Below the pieces are notes generated by a model. The model did not search any database, was not told the DNA's origin, and saw nothing but the letters and a program-made list of their open reading frames with translations. From Aureispira anguillae (lineage in GTDB: Bacteria > Bacteroidota > Bacteroidia > Chitinophagales > Saprospiraceae), in contig NZ_AP026867.1 of NCBI RefSeq assembly GCF_026000115.1, positions 1,705,501 to 1,769,500 of the forward strand: a DNA stretch of 64,000 bases. The letters are read 5' to 3'. Below, piece after piece: positions 18,180 through 26,768 of the stretch. Positions within the stretch are counted from its first letter, which is position 1. Each line of letters starts with the position of its first letter. The position numbers and the translations under genes were made by a program.

Positions 18180-19661
18180 ATGAAATATTTTATATCAATA
18201 ATCATTCTATTTTATTTTTCAAATGTAATAGCCCAAAAACATGATAATATTTGGTTAGTTGGAAGTTATGACCCATCAAGTCAAATAGAGTTTAATAGTA
18301 CTTCTTTCAGTCTTGATACTGTAAATAAAGGAGGGATGGAGGGATTTAGAGCAATGACCTCTATCTGTGATAGTTTAGGGAATTTATTATTTTATACCAA
18401 TGGGATTTGGGTGAATAATCATCAGCATCAGATGATGGATAATGGAGATAGTTTGAATCCTGGATTAGTAGCAGATGATTTTAGAACAGCAGGATATCCA
18501 ACATGTAACAGTATCATTATCCTTCCACATCCAGTACAAATGAATAAATATTACATCTTTCATCAGTCGATTACTTATCCATCACAAATTGCAGGATTTG
18601 CCGAGCATTTATATTATAGCTTAATAGATATGAATGCTAATGGAGGTTTGGGAAGAGTAGAATTGAAGAATCAAATTTTAGTCTCAGATAGTCTGTCTAT
18701 GGGACAAATACATGCAGTGAAGCATGCAAATGGTAGAGATTGGTGGTTGATACAAGGAAAAGGACATTCCATAGGATTTTATACTTTTTTAGTCCATGAG
18801 AATCAAATTACTTTAGAACATGAGCAATATATAGGTGATACTAGTAGAATAGGAGGCGGAGCAGAATGGAAAGGACAAGCTGTGTTCTCCTCACAAGGCG
18901 ATAAATATGTACGTTATGATTATTTGAATGACTTGGACATTTATGATTTTGATAGATGCATAGGTTTATTATCCAATAATGTCCATATTGCAATCCAAGA
19001 CTCTGCGGATTTTAATGGAGGTGTAGGAGGAGTAGCCGTATCACCAAGTGGGCAGTATTTGTATTTAGCTTCTTCCTTAGATTTATATCAATTTAACTTA
19101 TGGACTACAAATATAGAAAGTACAAAAGACACTATAGCCCATGTCGATAATTTTTATCAGTTTATTCCTGCCAATAGAGCTGCTTTTAACTTTTTGCAAT
19201 TAGCCCCAGATGGCAAAATATATGGTGTCGCCCCCAATACGACTTATATGCACGTGATAGAGTACCCAGACTCTGCAGGAACAGCTAGTAGTGTATTACA
19301 ACATCATATCAATACCAATTTTATCAATGGCTTTTTTATGCCAAACCATCCACATTACCGCACCCCAGCCCTATCAGGTTCAGCCTGTGATACCATCACC
19401 AATACAAAAACTGTAGAAATAACAGAAAAAGAAGTACAAATCTATCCCAATCCAACCAGTAGACTAGTGTATATAGAAGCCACAGAAGGGATAGAGCGAC
19501 TATCTGTTCATGATGCATTAGGGCGAGAAGTATATTGGTATCATCAACCTAGACAACAAGGAATAACATTAGATACCCAACAATGGGAAAATGGAATTTA
19601 TTATCTGAGTATATGGCTAGATGGAAAAATCATACAAGAAAAGATACAAGTATTGCGATGA
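18180..19661 (+). CDS. T9SS-secreted propeller-like protein, array copy 3
   Basis: 493 residues from ATG 18180; signal peptide MKYFISIIILFYFSNVIAQ. Shares with copy 4 features absent from copies 1-2: NKGGMEGFRAMTSICDSLGN, SQIAGFAEHLYYSLIDM, WWLIQGKGHSIGFYTFL, EYPDSAGTASSVLQHH. This makes copies 3 and 4 a distinct pair. T9SS tail VQIYPNPTSRLVYIE...ENGIYYLSI. Here SGL is changed to SRL, a small departure in an otherwise conserved tail. The stop overlaps the next ATG (19658) as ATGA. Confidence 0.85.
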   Translation: MKYFISIIILFYFSNVIAQKHDNIWLVGSYDPSSQIEFNSTSFSLDTVNKGGMEGFRAMTSICDSLGNLLFYTNGIWVNNHQHQMMDNGDSLNPGLVADDFRTAGYPTCNSIIILPHPVQMNKYYIFHQSITYPSQIAGFAEHLYYSLIDMNANGGLGRVELKNQILVSDSLSMGQIHAVKHANGRDWWLIQGKGHSIGFYTFLVHENQITLEHEQYIGDTSRIGGGAEWKGQAVFSSQGDKYVRYDYLNDLDIYDFDRCIGLLSNNVHIAIQDSADFNGGVGGVAVSPSGQYLYLASSLDLYQFNLWTTNIESTKDTIAHVDNFYQFIPANRAAFNFLQLAPDGKIYGVAPNTTYMHVIEYPDSAGTASSVLQHHINTNFINGFFMPNHPHYRTPALSGSACDTITNTKTVEITEKEVQIYPNPTSRLVYIEATEGIERLSVHDALGREVYWYHQPRQQGITLDTQQWENGIYYLSIWLDGKIIQEKIQVLR

Positions 19662-20080
19662 GGTCCTTTACTAGTCAATTATCTGCATTAAGGTTAATTG
19701 CTTATGATTGCCCACAAGAAAGAGGAATGTTATCTCAAGTAGAAGATGTGAATTTCTTAGATTTTGATTGTAGCTCGAATTTACGTTCCAAACCAATGGA
19801 AGGAAAAGATATAGAAGAAACTATATCAGATAGATGGGAAGTAGTCTTATATCCAAATCCCACAGATGATAAATTAACTATTGAAAGTGATCAAATGCTT
19901 GAAAATGAAACAACTATTGAGATTTATAATTCTATAGGACAACAAGTGCAAATCTTAACAATCAAGAAAGATGTACAAAGCATCAATATTGATGCGAGTT
20001 CATTAATGGACGGTGTTTATATCATGCGATTAAAAAATGCAGATAATAGCAAAACAAAGGCTTTTGTAGTTTCTAAATAA
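19658..20080 (+). CDS. Orphan copy of the giant gene's 3' end, array fragment 3
   Basis: 140 residues from the coupled ATG at 19658 (MRSFTSQLSALRLIAYDCPQ). It contains VEDVNFLDFDCSSNLRSKP and a complete T9SS tail (LYPNPTDDKL, IGQQVQ, DGVYIMRLKN, AFVVSK). No signal peptide. Same open status as fragment 1, with a slightly different linker (MEGKDIEETISDRWEV). Confidence 0.55.
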   Translation: MRSFTSQLSALRLIAYDCPQERGMLSQVEDVNFLDFDCSSNLRSKPMEGKDIEETISDRWEVVLYPNPTDDKLTIESDQMLENETTIEIYNSIGQQVQILTIKKDVQSINIDASSLMDGVYIMRLKNADNSKTKAFVVSK

Positions 20081-20088
20081 TGAATTAT

Positions 20089-20122
20089 GCCCAAATGCAG
20101 ATAATACTGTATTGGGGCTTTT
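20089..20122 (+). terminator. Module 3 terminator
   Basis: GCCCAAATGCAG (20089-20100) pairs imperfectly with CTGTATTGGGGC (20107-20118), followed by TTTT. It is another version of the module hairpin. Confidence 0.7.
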
Positions 20123-20136
20123 AATATTGAGTGAAT

Positions 20137-21618
20137 ATGAAGTATATAATATTAATAATCAGTTTGTTTTATTTTTCAAATGCAATAGCTCAAAAGCATG
20201 ATAATATTTGGTTGGTTGGAAATAGCGATCCTTCTACTCAAATAGAATTTAATGCTACTTCTTTTACCATTGATACTATAAACAAAGGAGGAATGGAAGC
20301 ATTTAGAGCGATGACTTCTATATGTGATAGTTTGGGTAATTTATTATTTTATACTAATGGAATTAGTGTTCATAATCATCAATATCAGTTAATGCAAAAT
20401 GGTGATACATTGAACCCTGGTCCAATATCTGATAGTTGGTACAATACAGGTTATCCAACTTGTAATAATGTTATAATCCTTCCACACCCAGTGCAAGTCA
20501 ATAAATATTATATTTTTCATCAATCTATTACTTATCCATCCCAAATTGCAGGATTTGCAGAACATCTGTATTATAGTTTGGTAGATATGAATGCCAATAA
20601 TGGATTAGGAAAAGTAGAGGTAAAAAATCAAATTTTAGTATCTGATAGTTTATCAATGGGACAAGTCCATACAGTCAAACATGCGAATGGTCGAGATTGG
20701 TGGCTAATACAAGGGAAAGGAAAGTCTATAGGTTTTTATACTTTTTTGATACATGAGAATCAAATCACTTTGGAGTATGAGCAATATATAGGAGATACCA
20801 GTCGTCAGGGAGGCGGAGCGGAATGGACAGGCAAAGCTGTGTTCTCTCCACAGGGTGATAAGTATGTTCGTTGTGATTATCTAAATGATTTGGATATTTA
20901 TGATTTTGATAGATGTACTGGCTTGTTATCTAATAATGTGCATATTGCTATCCAAGATTCTGCAGATATAAATCAAAGTCGTACTGCTGTTAGTATATCA
21001 CCAAGTGGTCAGTATTTATATATGGCTTCATTTTTAAATTTATATCAATTTGACTTATGGGCTTCTAATATTGCAAGCAGTAAAGATACAGTAGCTAGGG
21101 TAGATAATTTTTATCAGTTTTTTCCAAATAATAGAACACTATTTAATTGTTTAGAGTTAGCACCAGATGGTAAAATATATGGCGTAGCCCCTAATACAAC
21201 CTATATGCACGTGATAGAGTACCCAGACTCTGTAGGTGCAGCTTGTAGTGTTCTACAGCATCATATCAATACCAATTTTATCAATGGCTTTTTTATGCCA
21301 AACCATCCACACTACAAAAACCCAGCCCTATCAGGTTCAGCCTGTGATACCATCACCAATACAAAAACTGTAGAAATAATAGAAAAAGAAGTACAAATCT
21401 ACCCCAACCCAACTAGTAATCTAGTATATATAGAAGCCGTACAAGAGATAGAGCAACTATCCATTCATGATGCATTAGGACGAGAAGTTTATTGGTATCA
21501 TCAACCTAGACAACAAGGAATAACATTAGATACCCAACAATGGGAAAATGGAATTTATTATCTGAGTATATGGCTAGATGGAAAAATCATACAAGAAAAG
21601 ATACAAGTATTGCGATGA
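20137..21618 (+). CDS. T9SS-secreted propeller-like protein, array copy 4
   Basis: 493 residues from ATG 20137; an in-frame GTG at 20131 is possible but leaves a poorer signal peptide than MKYIILIISLFYFSNAIAQ. Closest to copy 3 (NKGGMEAFRAMTSICDSLGN, WWLIQGKGKSIGFYTFL, EYPDSVGAACSVLQHH). T9SS tail VQIYPNPTSNLVYIE...ENGIYYLSI. It is followed by an ATGA overlap into a decayed fragment, so this is the distal edge of the array. Confidence 0.85.
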   Translation: MKYIILIISLFYFSNAIAQKHDNIWLVGNSDPSTQIEFNATSFTIDTINKGGMEAFRAMTSICDSLGNLLFYTNGISVHNHQYQLMQNGDTLNPGPISDSWYNTGYPTCNNVIILPHPVQVNKYYIFHQSITYPSQIAGFAEHLYYSLVDMNANNGLGKVEVKNQILVSDSLSMGQVHTVKHANGRDWWLIQGKGKSIGFYTFLIHENQITLEYEQYIGDTSRQGGGAEWTGKAVFSPQGDKYVRCDYLNDLDIYDFDRCTGLLSNNVHIAIQDSADINQSRTAVSISPSGQYLYMASFLNLYQFDLWASNIASSKDTVARVDNFYQFFPNNRTLFNCLELAPDGKIYGVAPNTTYMHVIEYPDSVGAACSVLQHHINTNFINGFFMPNHPHYKNPALSGSACDTITNTKTVEIIEKEVQIYPNPTSNLVYIEAVQEIEQLSIHDALGREVYWYHQPRQQGITLDTQQWENGIYYLSIWLDGKIIQEKIQVLR

Positions 21619-21990
21619 TGTACTCTACTAGTCAATTATCTGTATTGAGGTTGATAGCATCAGATTGTCCACAAGAAGGAGGTACAGCAGTCCATCAAGC
21701 AAGAGGAATGTTATCTCAAGTAGAAGATGTGAATTTTTTAGATTTTGATTGTTCTTCTAGTATTCATTCTAAGCCAATGGAACAAAAAGAAGAGGTATAA
21801 ATGAATGAGTGGCAAGTTGTTCTTTATCCAAATCCAACAGATAAAGAGTTGACTATTGAAAGTAATCTCTTACTAGAAGAAATAATCACAATTGAGATAT
21901 ACAGCACTATTGGTCAGTAAGTTAAAGTCATTACAATTAAAGAAGATATACAAAACATCAGCATAGATGCAAGTTCATCAACAAAGGAAA
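21615..21990 (+). pseudogene. Decayed orphan copy of the giant gene's 3' end
   Basis: From ATG 21615 the frame reads STSQLSVLRLIASDCPQEGG ... VEDVNFLDFDCSSSIHSKP and stops at TAA 21798-21800. The same frame continues from ATG 21801 as NEWQVVLYPNPTDKELTIES, is broken again by TAA after STIGQ, then reads VKVITIKEDIQNISIDASSS before homology ends. Two in-frame stops and loss of the DGVYIMRLKN end mark it as a pseudogene of the T9SS-tail fragment. Confidence 0.85.
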
Positions 21991-22004
21991 GATATTTATA
22001 CAGG

Positions 22005-22121
22005 ATGTCTTTTGAGGTTTTAAAAGATTATTGGGGTGCCAAATCTAATTTTAAAACCCCTAGTTATATGAATAAAAAGTGGTCTGAAATTCATCCATGT
22101 ATTCAGTTTTTAATTAAATAG
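22005..22121 (+). CDS. Doubtful 38-residue ORF after the array
   Basis: ATG 22005 to TAG 22119-22121 encodes MSFEVLKDYWGAKSNFKTPS and 18 more residues. It is not similar to the array proteins, and I do not recognise it. It may be chance or the tail of a lost gene joined at the array edge. Confidence 0.15.
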   Translation: MSFEVLKDYWGAKSNFKTPSYMNKKWSEIHPCIQFLIK

Positions 22122-22337
22122 TGGAACAAGGCATTCCACCTCAGAAGCCAACAGACTAGAACTATGCCAGTAACCTTTGTGCCACAGGCACAAGCAAACC
22201 CGAATAGTTGAAAAACTACCACTGTGCTAGTCGCTACGTTCTGTCATGATTCTAGGTTTGGTATGTTCGGTTTTTTACTAAGCTTTTGAGGCACTAGCAT
22301 CAAGCTATTTGGGGTTCTCGTGCTTATGTTTTTCAAC
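22121..22337. repeat. Structured non-coding stretch with nested inverted repeats
   Basis: Contains GTGGAA-N7-TTCCAC (22121-22139) and TTGTGCC-ACA-GGCACAA (22177-22193). GTTGAAAAAC (22207-22216) pairs with GTTTTTCAAC (22328-22337), and inside it TGCTAGT (22225-22231) pairs with ACTAGCA (22293-22299). No plausible gene. It could be a structured RNA, a MITE-like element or the scar of a lost element. Confidence 0.45.
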
Positions 22338-22392
22338 AGAACCCAAAAAGACTCAGCGAAGCTAAAATTTATGACAAAATACATACAGAAAA

Positions 22393-22425
22393 AAAGCCCC
22401 ATCAGAAAAGATCTAAGGGGGCTTT
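22393..22425 (-). terminator. Terminator of the YceI-like gene
   Basis: AAAGCCCC (22393-22400) pairs with GGGGCTTT (22418-22425). On the minus strand the stem runs into a T tract, directly after the YceI gene stop. Confidence 0.85.
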
Positions 22426-22439
22426 CTATAAAATATCTA

Positions 22440-23099
22440 TTACAGTAGAACTAAGCTGATGTCAAGGCTAAATTCATCTTTAATTGCTCGATCACCAAGG
22501 TTGCTAAAGAAACTTCCAGAGCCATATTTGATGCCAAAGGAAGTTCTATTAATGGACACCGTTGCCGTTATGATATTGCTTTTTAATTGAGCATCAAAAG
22601 TTAACGTCTGCTGGATTCCTTTGATGGTCATATCACCAGTGATGGTATAAGCATTCTTATTATGTAGGCTAACCTTTTGAATGACAAATGTTGCTTTGGG
22701 AAACTGTTTGGCATCAAAGAAATCAGAGTCCATCAAGTGCTCGGCTAATTCTGCTTTTTCGTCATGAGGCTCTTCATCTTCTTCCTCTTCTTGTCCTGCA
22801 TCCATTAAATCCGAGACAACAACAGAGTTCATATCAACAGTAAAAGACCCTGAGCTAATGTTTCCATCTTTAAAATCTATTTGTCCTTCCGATAGTTGGA
22901 TGGTGCCAGAATGGAAGCCCATGATTTTGTAACCTTTCCAATAAATTTTGCTTTTTTCTAGGTCAATTTTTTTTTCTCCTATTAGCTCTACAGCAGGGGT
23001 AGAGGTATTGATCGATTCATTAGGAACTTCATTAGGCGCCTCATTTTCACAGGCGGTTATAACCAAACTCAATAATAAGATTAAACTTAAATGTTTCAT
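22440..23099 (-). CDS. YceI-family lipoprotein
   Basis: 219 residues with a lipoprotein signal (LSLVITAC, lipidated Cys17). The YceI lipocalin-like barrel spans ~40-219: LEKSKIYWKGYKIMGFHSGTI, then VDMNSVVVSDLMD, LMDSDFFDAKQFPKATFVI, YTITGDMTIKGIQQTLTFDA and SFGIKYGSGSFFSNLGDRAIKD, the standard YceI order. The family binds amphiphilic isoprenoid-type molecules in the periplasm. An acidic insert (EEEEDEE, ~105-111) is unusual. It is downstream of the receptor gene, with a hairpin in the 71-bp gap, so weak co-transcription is possible. Confidence 0.9.
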   Translation of the reverse strand: MKHLSLILLLSLVITACENEAPNEVPNESINTSTPAVELIGEKKIDLEKSKIYWKGYKIMGFHSGTIQLSEGQIDFKDGNISSGSFTVDMNSVVVSDLMDAGQEEEEDEEPHDEKAELAEHLMDSDFFDAKQFPKATFVIQKVSLHNKNAYTITGDMTIKGIQQTLTFDAQLKSNIITATVSINRTSFGIKYGSGSFFSNLGDRAIKDEFSLDISLVLL

Positions 23100-23128
23100 G
23101 ATAATTTTTAATTTAAACGATTTAATTC

Positions 23129-23154
23129 GCCCCTTTTAAGGGAGACAAAGGGGC
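23129..23154. terminator. Hairpin between receptor and YceI genes
   Basis: GCCCCTTT (23129-23136) and AAAGGGGC (23147-23154) form a perfect 8-bp stem. On the minus strand no strong T tract follows, so it may attenuate rather than fully stop transcription from the receptor gene into the YceI gene. Confidence 0.5.
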
Positions 23155-23170
23155 TACTTTTTATATGAAA

Positions 23171-25546
23171 TTAGATGTTTCTACCAGAATACTCCATGGC
23201 TTCCCCTTTTCCAAAACCATAACTAAAACCAAGTCTAAAGAAACGACCACGTTGCCCAAAGCTATAACTGTAAAAATCACCTTGGAAGACCTCAACTTTT
23301 CGATTGCGGGAAGCAAAAAGATCTCTTACACTAAAACTAACGACCATTTTTCCTCCTTTTATTTTTTTTCGAATTCCAGCATCTGCAAAAATATTGGCTC
23401 CAACTTGTCCTTGTAAGGTTTGGTATTTAGATCGATAATGTCCTGTGATTTCAGTTTCTATATCCCAAGGCAATTTAAATTTTGCTGTAATTTTAGTTGA
23501 CCATCGATGAGCGTTAAAATTAAATGCAGTGCCATCAAAAGATCCTTGGCGAATGAAATAGTTATAGTTGGCATTTCCATTAATGCTCATCCATTTAGTA
23601 GGATTGTATTTAAGGTTTAATTCTGCTCCAGTAGACCAGTCTATACCCAAGTTGACGGGTTTTGAAGTATTAACGTCGTTCTCAAAGAAAGAAACTTGCT
23701 CCATTACATCTGTAGTATGAAGGTGGTAGATTCCTAAGTTAAGCGATAATTTTTCTAAAATATAGATACCATTCATTTCGTAAGAATTGCTAAATTCTGG
23801 TCTTAGTTCAGGGTTCCCTGTTCGAATCATGAAATTATTGCGAATGTTAAAAAATGGATTCAAATCCCAAAGATTAGGTCTGTTAATACGTCTAGAATAG
23901 CCTGCTTGTAATGAAAAGCGTTGATTAACTTTGTAGGATACATGGGCACTTGGAAATAAGTTGATGTAGTTTTGTGTATTTAGTTGATTGGTGTTAACCA
24001 GTTTTGTATTCAAGTTGGTATACTCCATTCGCAGCCCAATTTGAATGCCCCATTTATCATTTTTATAAGCACCAATGCTGTAAATTCCCAATACTTTTTG
24101 ATTGTACTCAAATACATTGGTCTGATTACTGTCTACTGTCCAGTCATTTTGAATCAAATCCAATACTTTATAATCATTGTTGGTGTCAAAAAAGACAAAT
24201 TGACTCCCCGCTTCCAGTTTAAAATGCTCGCCAAAGGGTTTCGTATAATCTATTTTGAAGGTATATTCAGACTCCCTAAAGGCTGTTTGGCTCTGCTGAT
24301 AAGAATCGTTGGTTGTGCCAAATGTAATCTTGTTTTTAAAATCAGATGACAGGGTTTTTCCGAAGAAACTGCCCAAAGCGCTAATTATTAAGTCATGCTC
24401 CTTGTGGTCTTTAAAATCTCTTTTATATTGTAATTCAAATTGCCATTTAGGGTTGGTTGCAGTTGTGCTTTCTTCTCGATACCATTCTGAAATCAAGCTG
24501 TCGTGGGTTAAATAGCTAAAATGTTGAAGAGAAGGTTGCTGCTCAAATTCATAGGAAAAATCTCCCGAAAGTGTTATCGTATTGTGTGCGTCAATATAAT
24601 AATCGGCTCCTAATGCAATATTAAAAAACAATTCATGTTTAAAATTGTCTCCATTGCTTAAAATTTTGCTTCCATCTGCTAAGTTTTGATTGATATAATC
24701 ATTTTTTCGAGGCCAAGTTTTATAGCCAACTCCTAATTGACTAAAAAAATTGAACTTCTTACTTCTATGATTGAGGCTTAAACCAAGGCTATGATTATTG
24801 GGAAAGCCTGTGTTTAGTGAGATCGCACCATTCAGACCCTTTTTTTCGGCTTTTTTCATTACAATATTGATAATGCCTGAAGTGCCTTCAGCTTCGTATT
24901 TAGCAGATGGATTGGTAATGACTTCTACCTTCTCAATCATTTCTGCTGTTATTGTGCCTAGAGCGTTGTTTTGTTCATTGGTTAGAATAGAAGGTTTGCC
25001 ATTGATTAATACCTGAACACCTGCTTTTCCACGTAGGCTAATTTCCCCTTCGAGATTAACATCAACGGAAGGCACATTGTTGAGTACTTCTAAGGCACTC
25101 GCTCCCGTACTGCTCAAATCTTTCCCAACATTAAAAACACGTTTATCTAATTTAAATTCTGTTTGTGATTTTTCTGCTCGAACGACAACTTCTTCTAGGG
25201 TTTCATTGTCTTCTGATAATTCAATTTTTCCCAAATCAATGGCTGCATTGTTAACTTGGAAATCGCTTATCTTTAAGGTGCTAAAACCAATAAAACTAAC
25301 CTCTAAATGAATACTATCTGTTGCAACCTGAAATTCAAAACTGCCATCTTCAGCCGAAGTGGTGCCGCCCAAAATTTGTTGATTTTGATTGTGGATCGCT
25401 AGAATAGTTACAAAGGGAATTCTTTGTTGGCTTTGTTGCTCAACAACAATACCTGTTATGGTTAGTTGGTTTTGTTGTGCCCAAAGTTCTGTAGAAGAAG
25501 AAAGGAAAAACAAAATACAAAATACGAAATAGAAGATATTTTTCAC
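23171..25546 (-). CDS. TonB-dependent-receptor-like outer membrane beta-barrel protein
   Basis: 791 residues from a GTG start at 25546, giving MKNIFYFVFCILFFLSSSTELWAQ; a TTG two codons upstream is less likely. The N-terminal CarboxypepD_reg-like domain (~28-110: ITGIVVEQQSQQRIPFVTI, EDGSFEFQV) precedes a plug (~115-220: VVVRAEKSQTEFKLDKRVFNV, GASALEVLNNVPSVDVNLEG, VLINGKPSI, VEVITNPSAKYEAEGTSGII). The rest is an outer-membrane barrel of the OMP_b-brl_3 type (SRRINRPNLWDLNPF, GNPELRPEFSNSYE), ending near the C-terminus in FRLGFSYGFGKGE. Such proteins import or bind unknown ligands; no SusD partner is adjacent. It is divergent from the LytS-like kinase. Confidence 0.9.
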   Translation of the reverse strand: MKNIFYFVFCILFFLSSSTELWAQQNQLTITGIVVEQQSQQRIPFVTILAIHNQNQQILGGTTSAEDGSFEFQVATDSIHLEVSFIGFSTLKISDFQVNNAAIDLGKIELSEDNETLEEVVVRAEKSQTEFKLDKRVFNVGKDLSSTGASALEVLNNVPSVDVNLEGEISLRGKAGVQVLINGKPSILTNEQNNALGTITAEMIEKVEVITNPSAKYEAEGTSGIINIVMKKAEKKGLNGAISLNTGFPNNHSLGLSLNHRSKKFNFFSQLGVGYKTWPRKNDYINQNLADGSKILSNGDNFKHELFFNIALGADYYIDAHNTITLSGDFSYEFEQQPSLQHFSYLTHDSLISEWYREESTTATNPKWQFELQYKRDFKDHKEHDLIISALGSFFGKTLSSDFKNKITFGTTNDSYQQSQTAFRESEYTFKIDYTKPFGEHFKLEAGSQFVFFDTNNDYKVLDLIQNDWTVDSNQTNVFEYNQKVLGIYSIGAYKNDKWGIQIGLRMEYTNLNTKLVNTNQLNTQNYINLFPSAHVSYKVNQRFSLQAGYSRRINRPNLWDLNPFFNIRNNFMIRTGNPELRPEFSNSYEMNGIYILEKLSLNLGIYHLHTTDVMEQVSFFENDVNTSKPVNLGIDWSTGAELNLKYNPTKWMSINGNANYNYFIRQGSFDGTAFNFNAHRWSTKITAKFKLPWDIETEITGHYRSKYQTLQGQVGANIFADAGIRKKIKGGKMVVSFSVRDLFASRNRKVEVFQGDFYSYSFGQRGRFFRLGFSYGFGKGEAMEYSGRNI

Positions 25547-25745
25547 TGGCAAGCTGTTTTAGTAAATGAAAGCAGCAAAAAAATAAAGATTGGAGCGGTT
25601 GGGGAAATTATTTCTTTGAACGGCACAAGTTTTAGGATAAACAACAAATCAAGTTTTTATGGAAAAATAAAGTCGTTAAAGGGAAGGTTTTTGTTGTTGC
25701 CAGAATCTTTTCCCTCTTTTAGGGGAAAAAGCTTATTTTTAGACG

Positions 25746-26768
25746 ATGAAAAACATTATAAAATATTGGCAGCAAGCTGCTCTAGAAATGCTATTCCAAG
25801 TGGTATTGCATCTTATCGTCTTTGTTTTTTATGCATTTGATTGGAATAGTCCTGGCGTTGAGCCTTTTGAAGTCGCATTTTTTTTTAATTATGCCTTGGT
25901 CGCATTTCTGATTAATTACTTGTTGTTGCCTCGTTATTTGTACGCCAAGGCTTATTTAAAATTTGCTTTTTTTGTGATTTTGTTGATGGCAGCGGCTTTA
26001 TTGATCGAGGAATTTGTTTTAGAACAAATTTACTTTCCGTACACAAGAGCTCAAAAATTTCCTGGCGTTTTTTATACAATGTTAGATATTTTGCCAGTAA
26101 CGGTTATTTTGATTGGTTTTAAATTTGCTTGGGATGCTTTGAGAAAAGAGCGTGAGTTGAAAGATTTGCAAGCGACTATAAAGGAAAGCGAATTACAGTT
26201 TTTAAAGTCTCAAATCAATCCTCATTTTTTGTTCAATAATATGAACAATCTTTACGCACATACGATAGAACAATCCCCTAAAACACCTGAAATTATTTTG
26301 GGGTTATCTGCTGTGTTGAGGTATATGCTCTACGATTGTAAGGCAGAATATGTATTGTTAAGCAAAGAGATTGAACATCTTCAAAATTTTATCAACATCA
26401 GTGAATTGCAGATAGAAGATAGAGGAAGTGTTTGCTTTGCTGCCGATCTTAAAGGGGATTATCATATTGCTCCTTTAATACTGGTAGTATTTGTAGAGAA
26501 TGCTTTTAAACATAGTACTGCCAGCCAGTCTAGTAATATTTTTATTGAAGTGAAGGTTGTGGTTAAGGAGGAAGGGGAGCTAATGTTTTCTTGCATTAAT
26601 TCATTTGAAGAACAATCCAATACAGAGCATCTTTCTAATGGCATTGGTTTGGAAAATGTACAAAAACGATTGGACCTATTGTACCCCGATTCTTATGAAT
26701 TAACATTTAAAGAAGAGGATAACTTATTTAAAGTTTTCTTATTGCTCAAATTGAATCAAGTCGCATAA
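25746..26768 (+). CDS. LytS-type membrane sensor histidine kinase
   Basis: 340 residues. Four membrane segments lie in ~10-135, without the conserved extracellular module of 5TM-LytS proteins. A short coiled coil (LRKERELKDLQATIKESEL) leads to the His_kinase domain QINPHFLFNNMNNLYAHTIE with phospho-accepting H160. An HATPase region follows (LILVVFVENAFKHS, then SNGIGLENVQKRLDLLYP). It makes a two-component system with the next gene, which starts directly after its stop (TAAATG). These systems are frequent in Bacteroidota; the signal is unknown. The divergent receptor gene is a possible target. Confidence 0.93.
   Translation: MKNIIKYWQQAALEMLFQVVLHLIVFVFYAFDWNSPGVEPFEVAFFFNYALVAFLINYLLLPRYLYAKAYLKFAFFVILLMAAALLIEEFVLEQIYFPYTRAQKFPGVFYTMLDILPVTVILIGFKFAWDALRKERELKDLQATIKESELQFLKSQINPHFLFNNMNNLYAHTIEQSPKTPEIILGLSAVLRYMLYDCKAEYVLLSKEIEHLQNFINISELQIEDRGSVCFAADLKGDYHIAPLILVVFVENAFKHSTASQSSNIFIEVKVVVKEEGELMFSCINSFEEQSNTEHLSNGIGLENVQKRLDLLYPDSYELTFKEEDNLFKVFLLLKLNQVA

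Noticed and set aside
25466-25840. Open frame across the receptor/kinase gap on the plus strand
   Set aside because: It overlaps the start regions of both well-supported genes and has no recognisable protein features.
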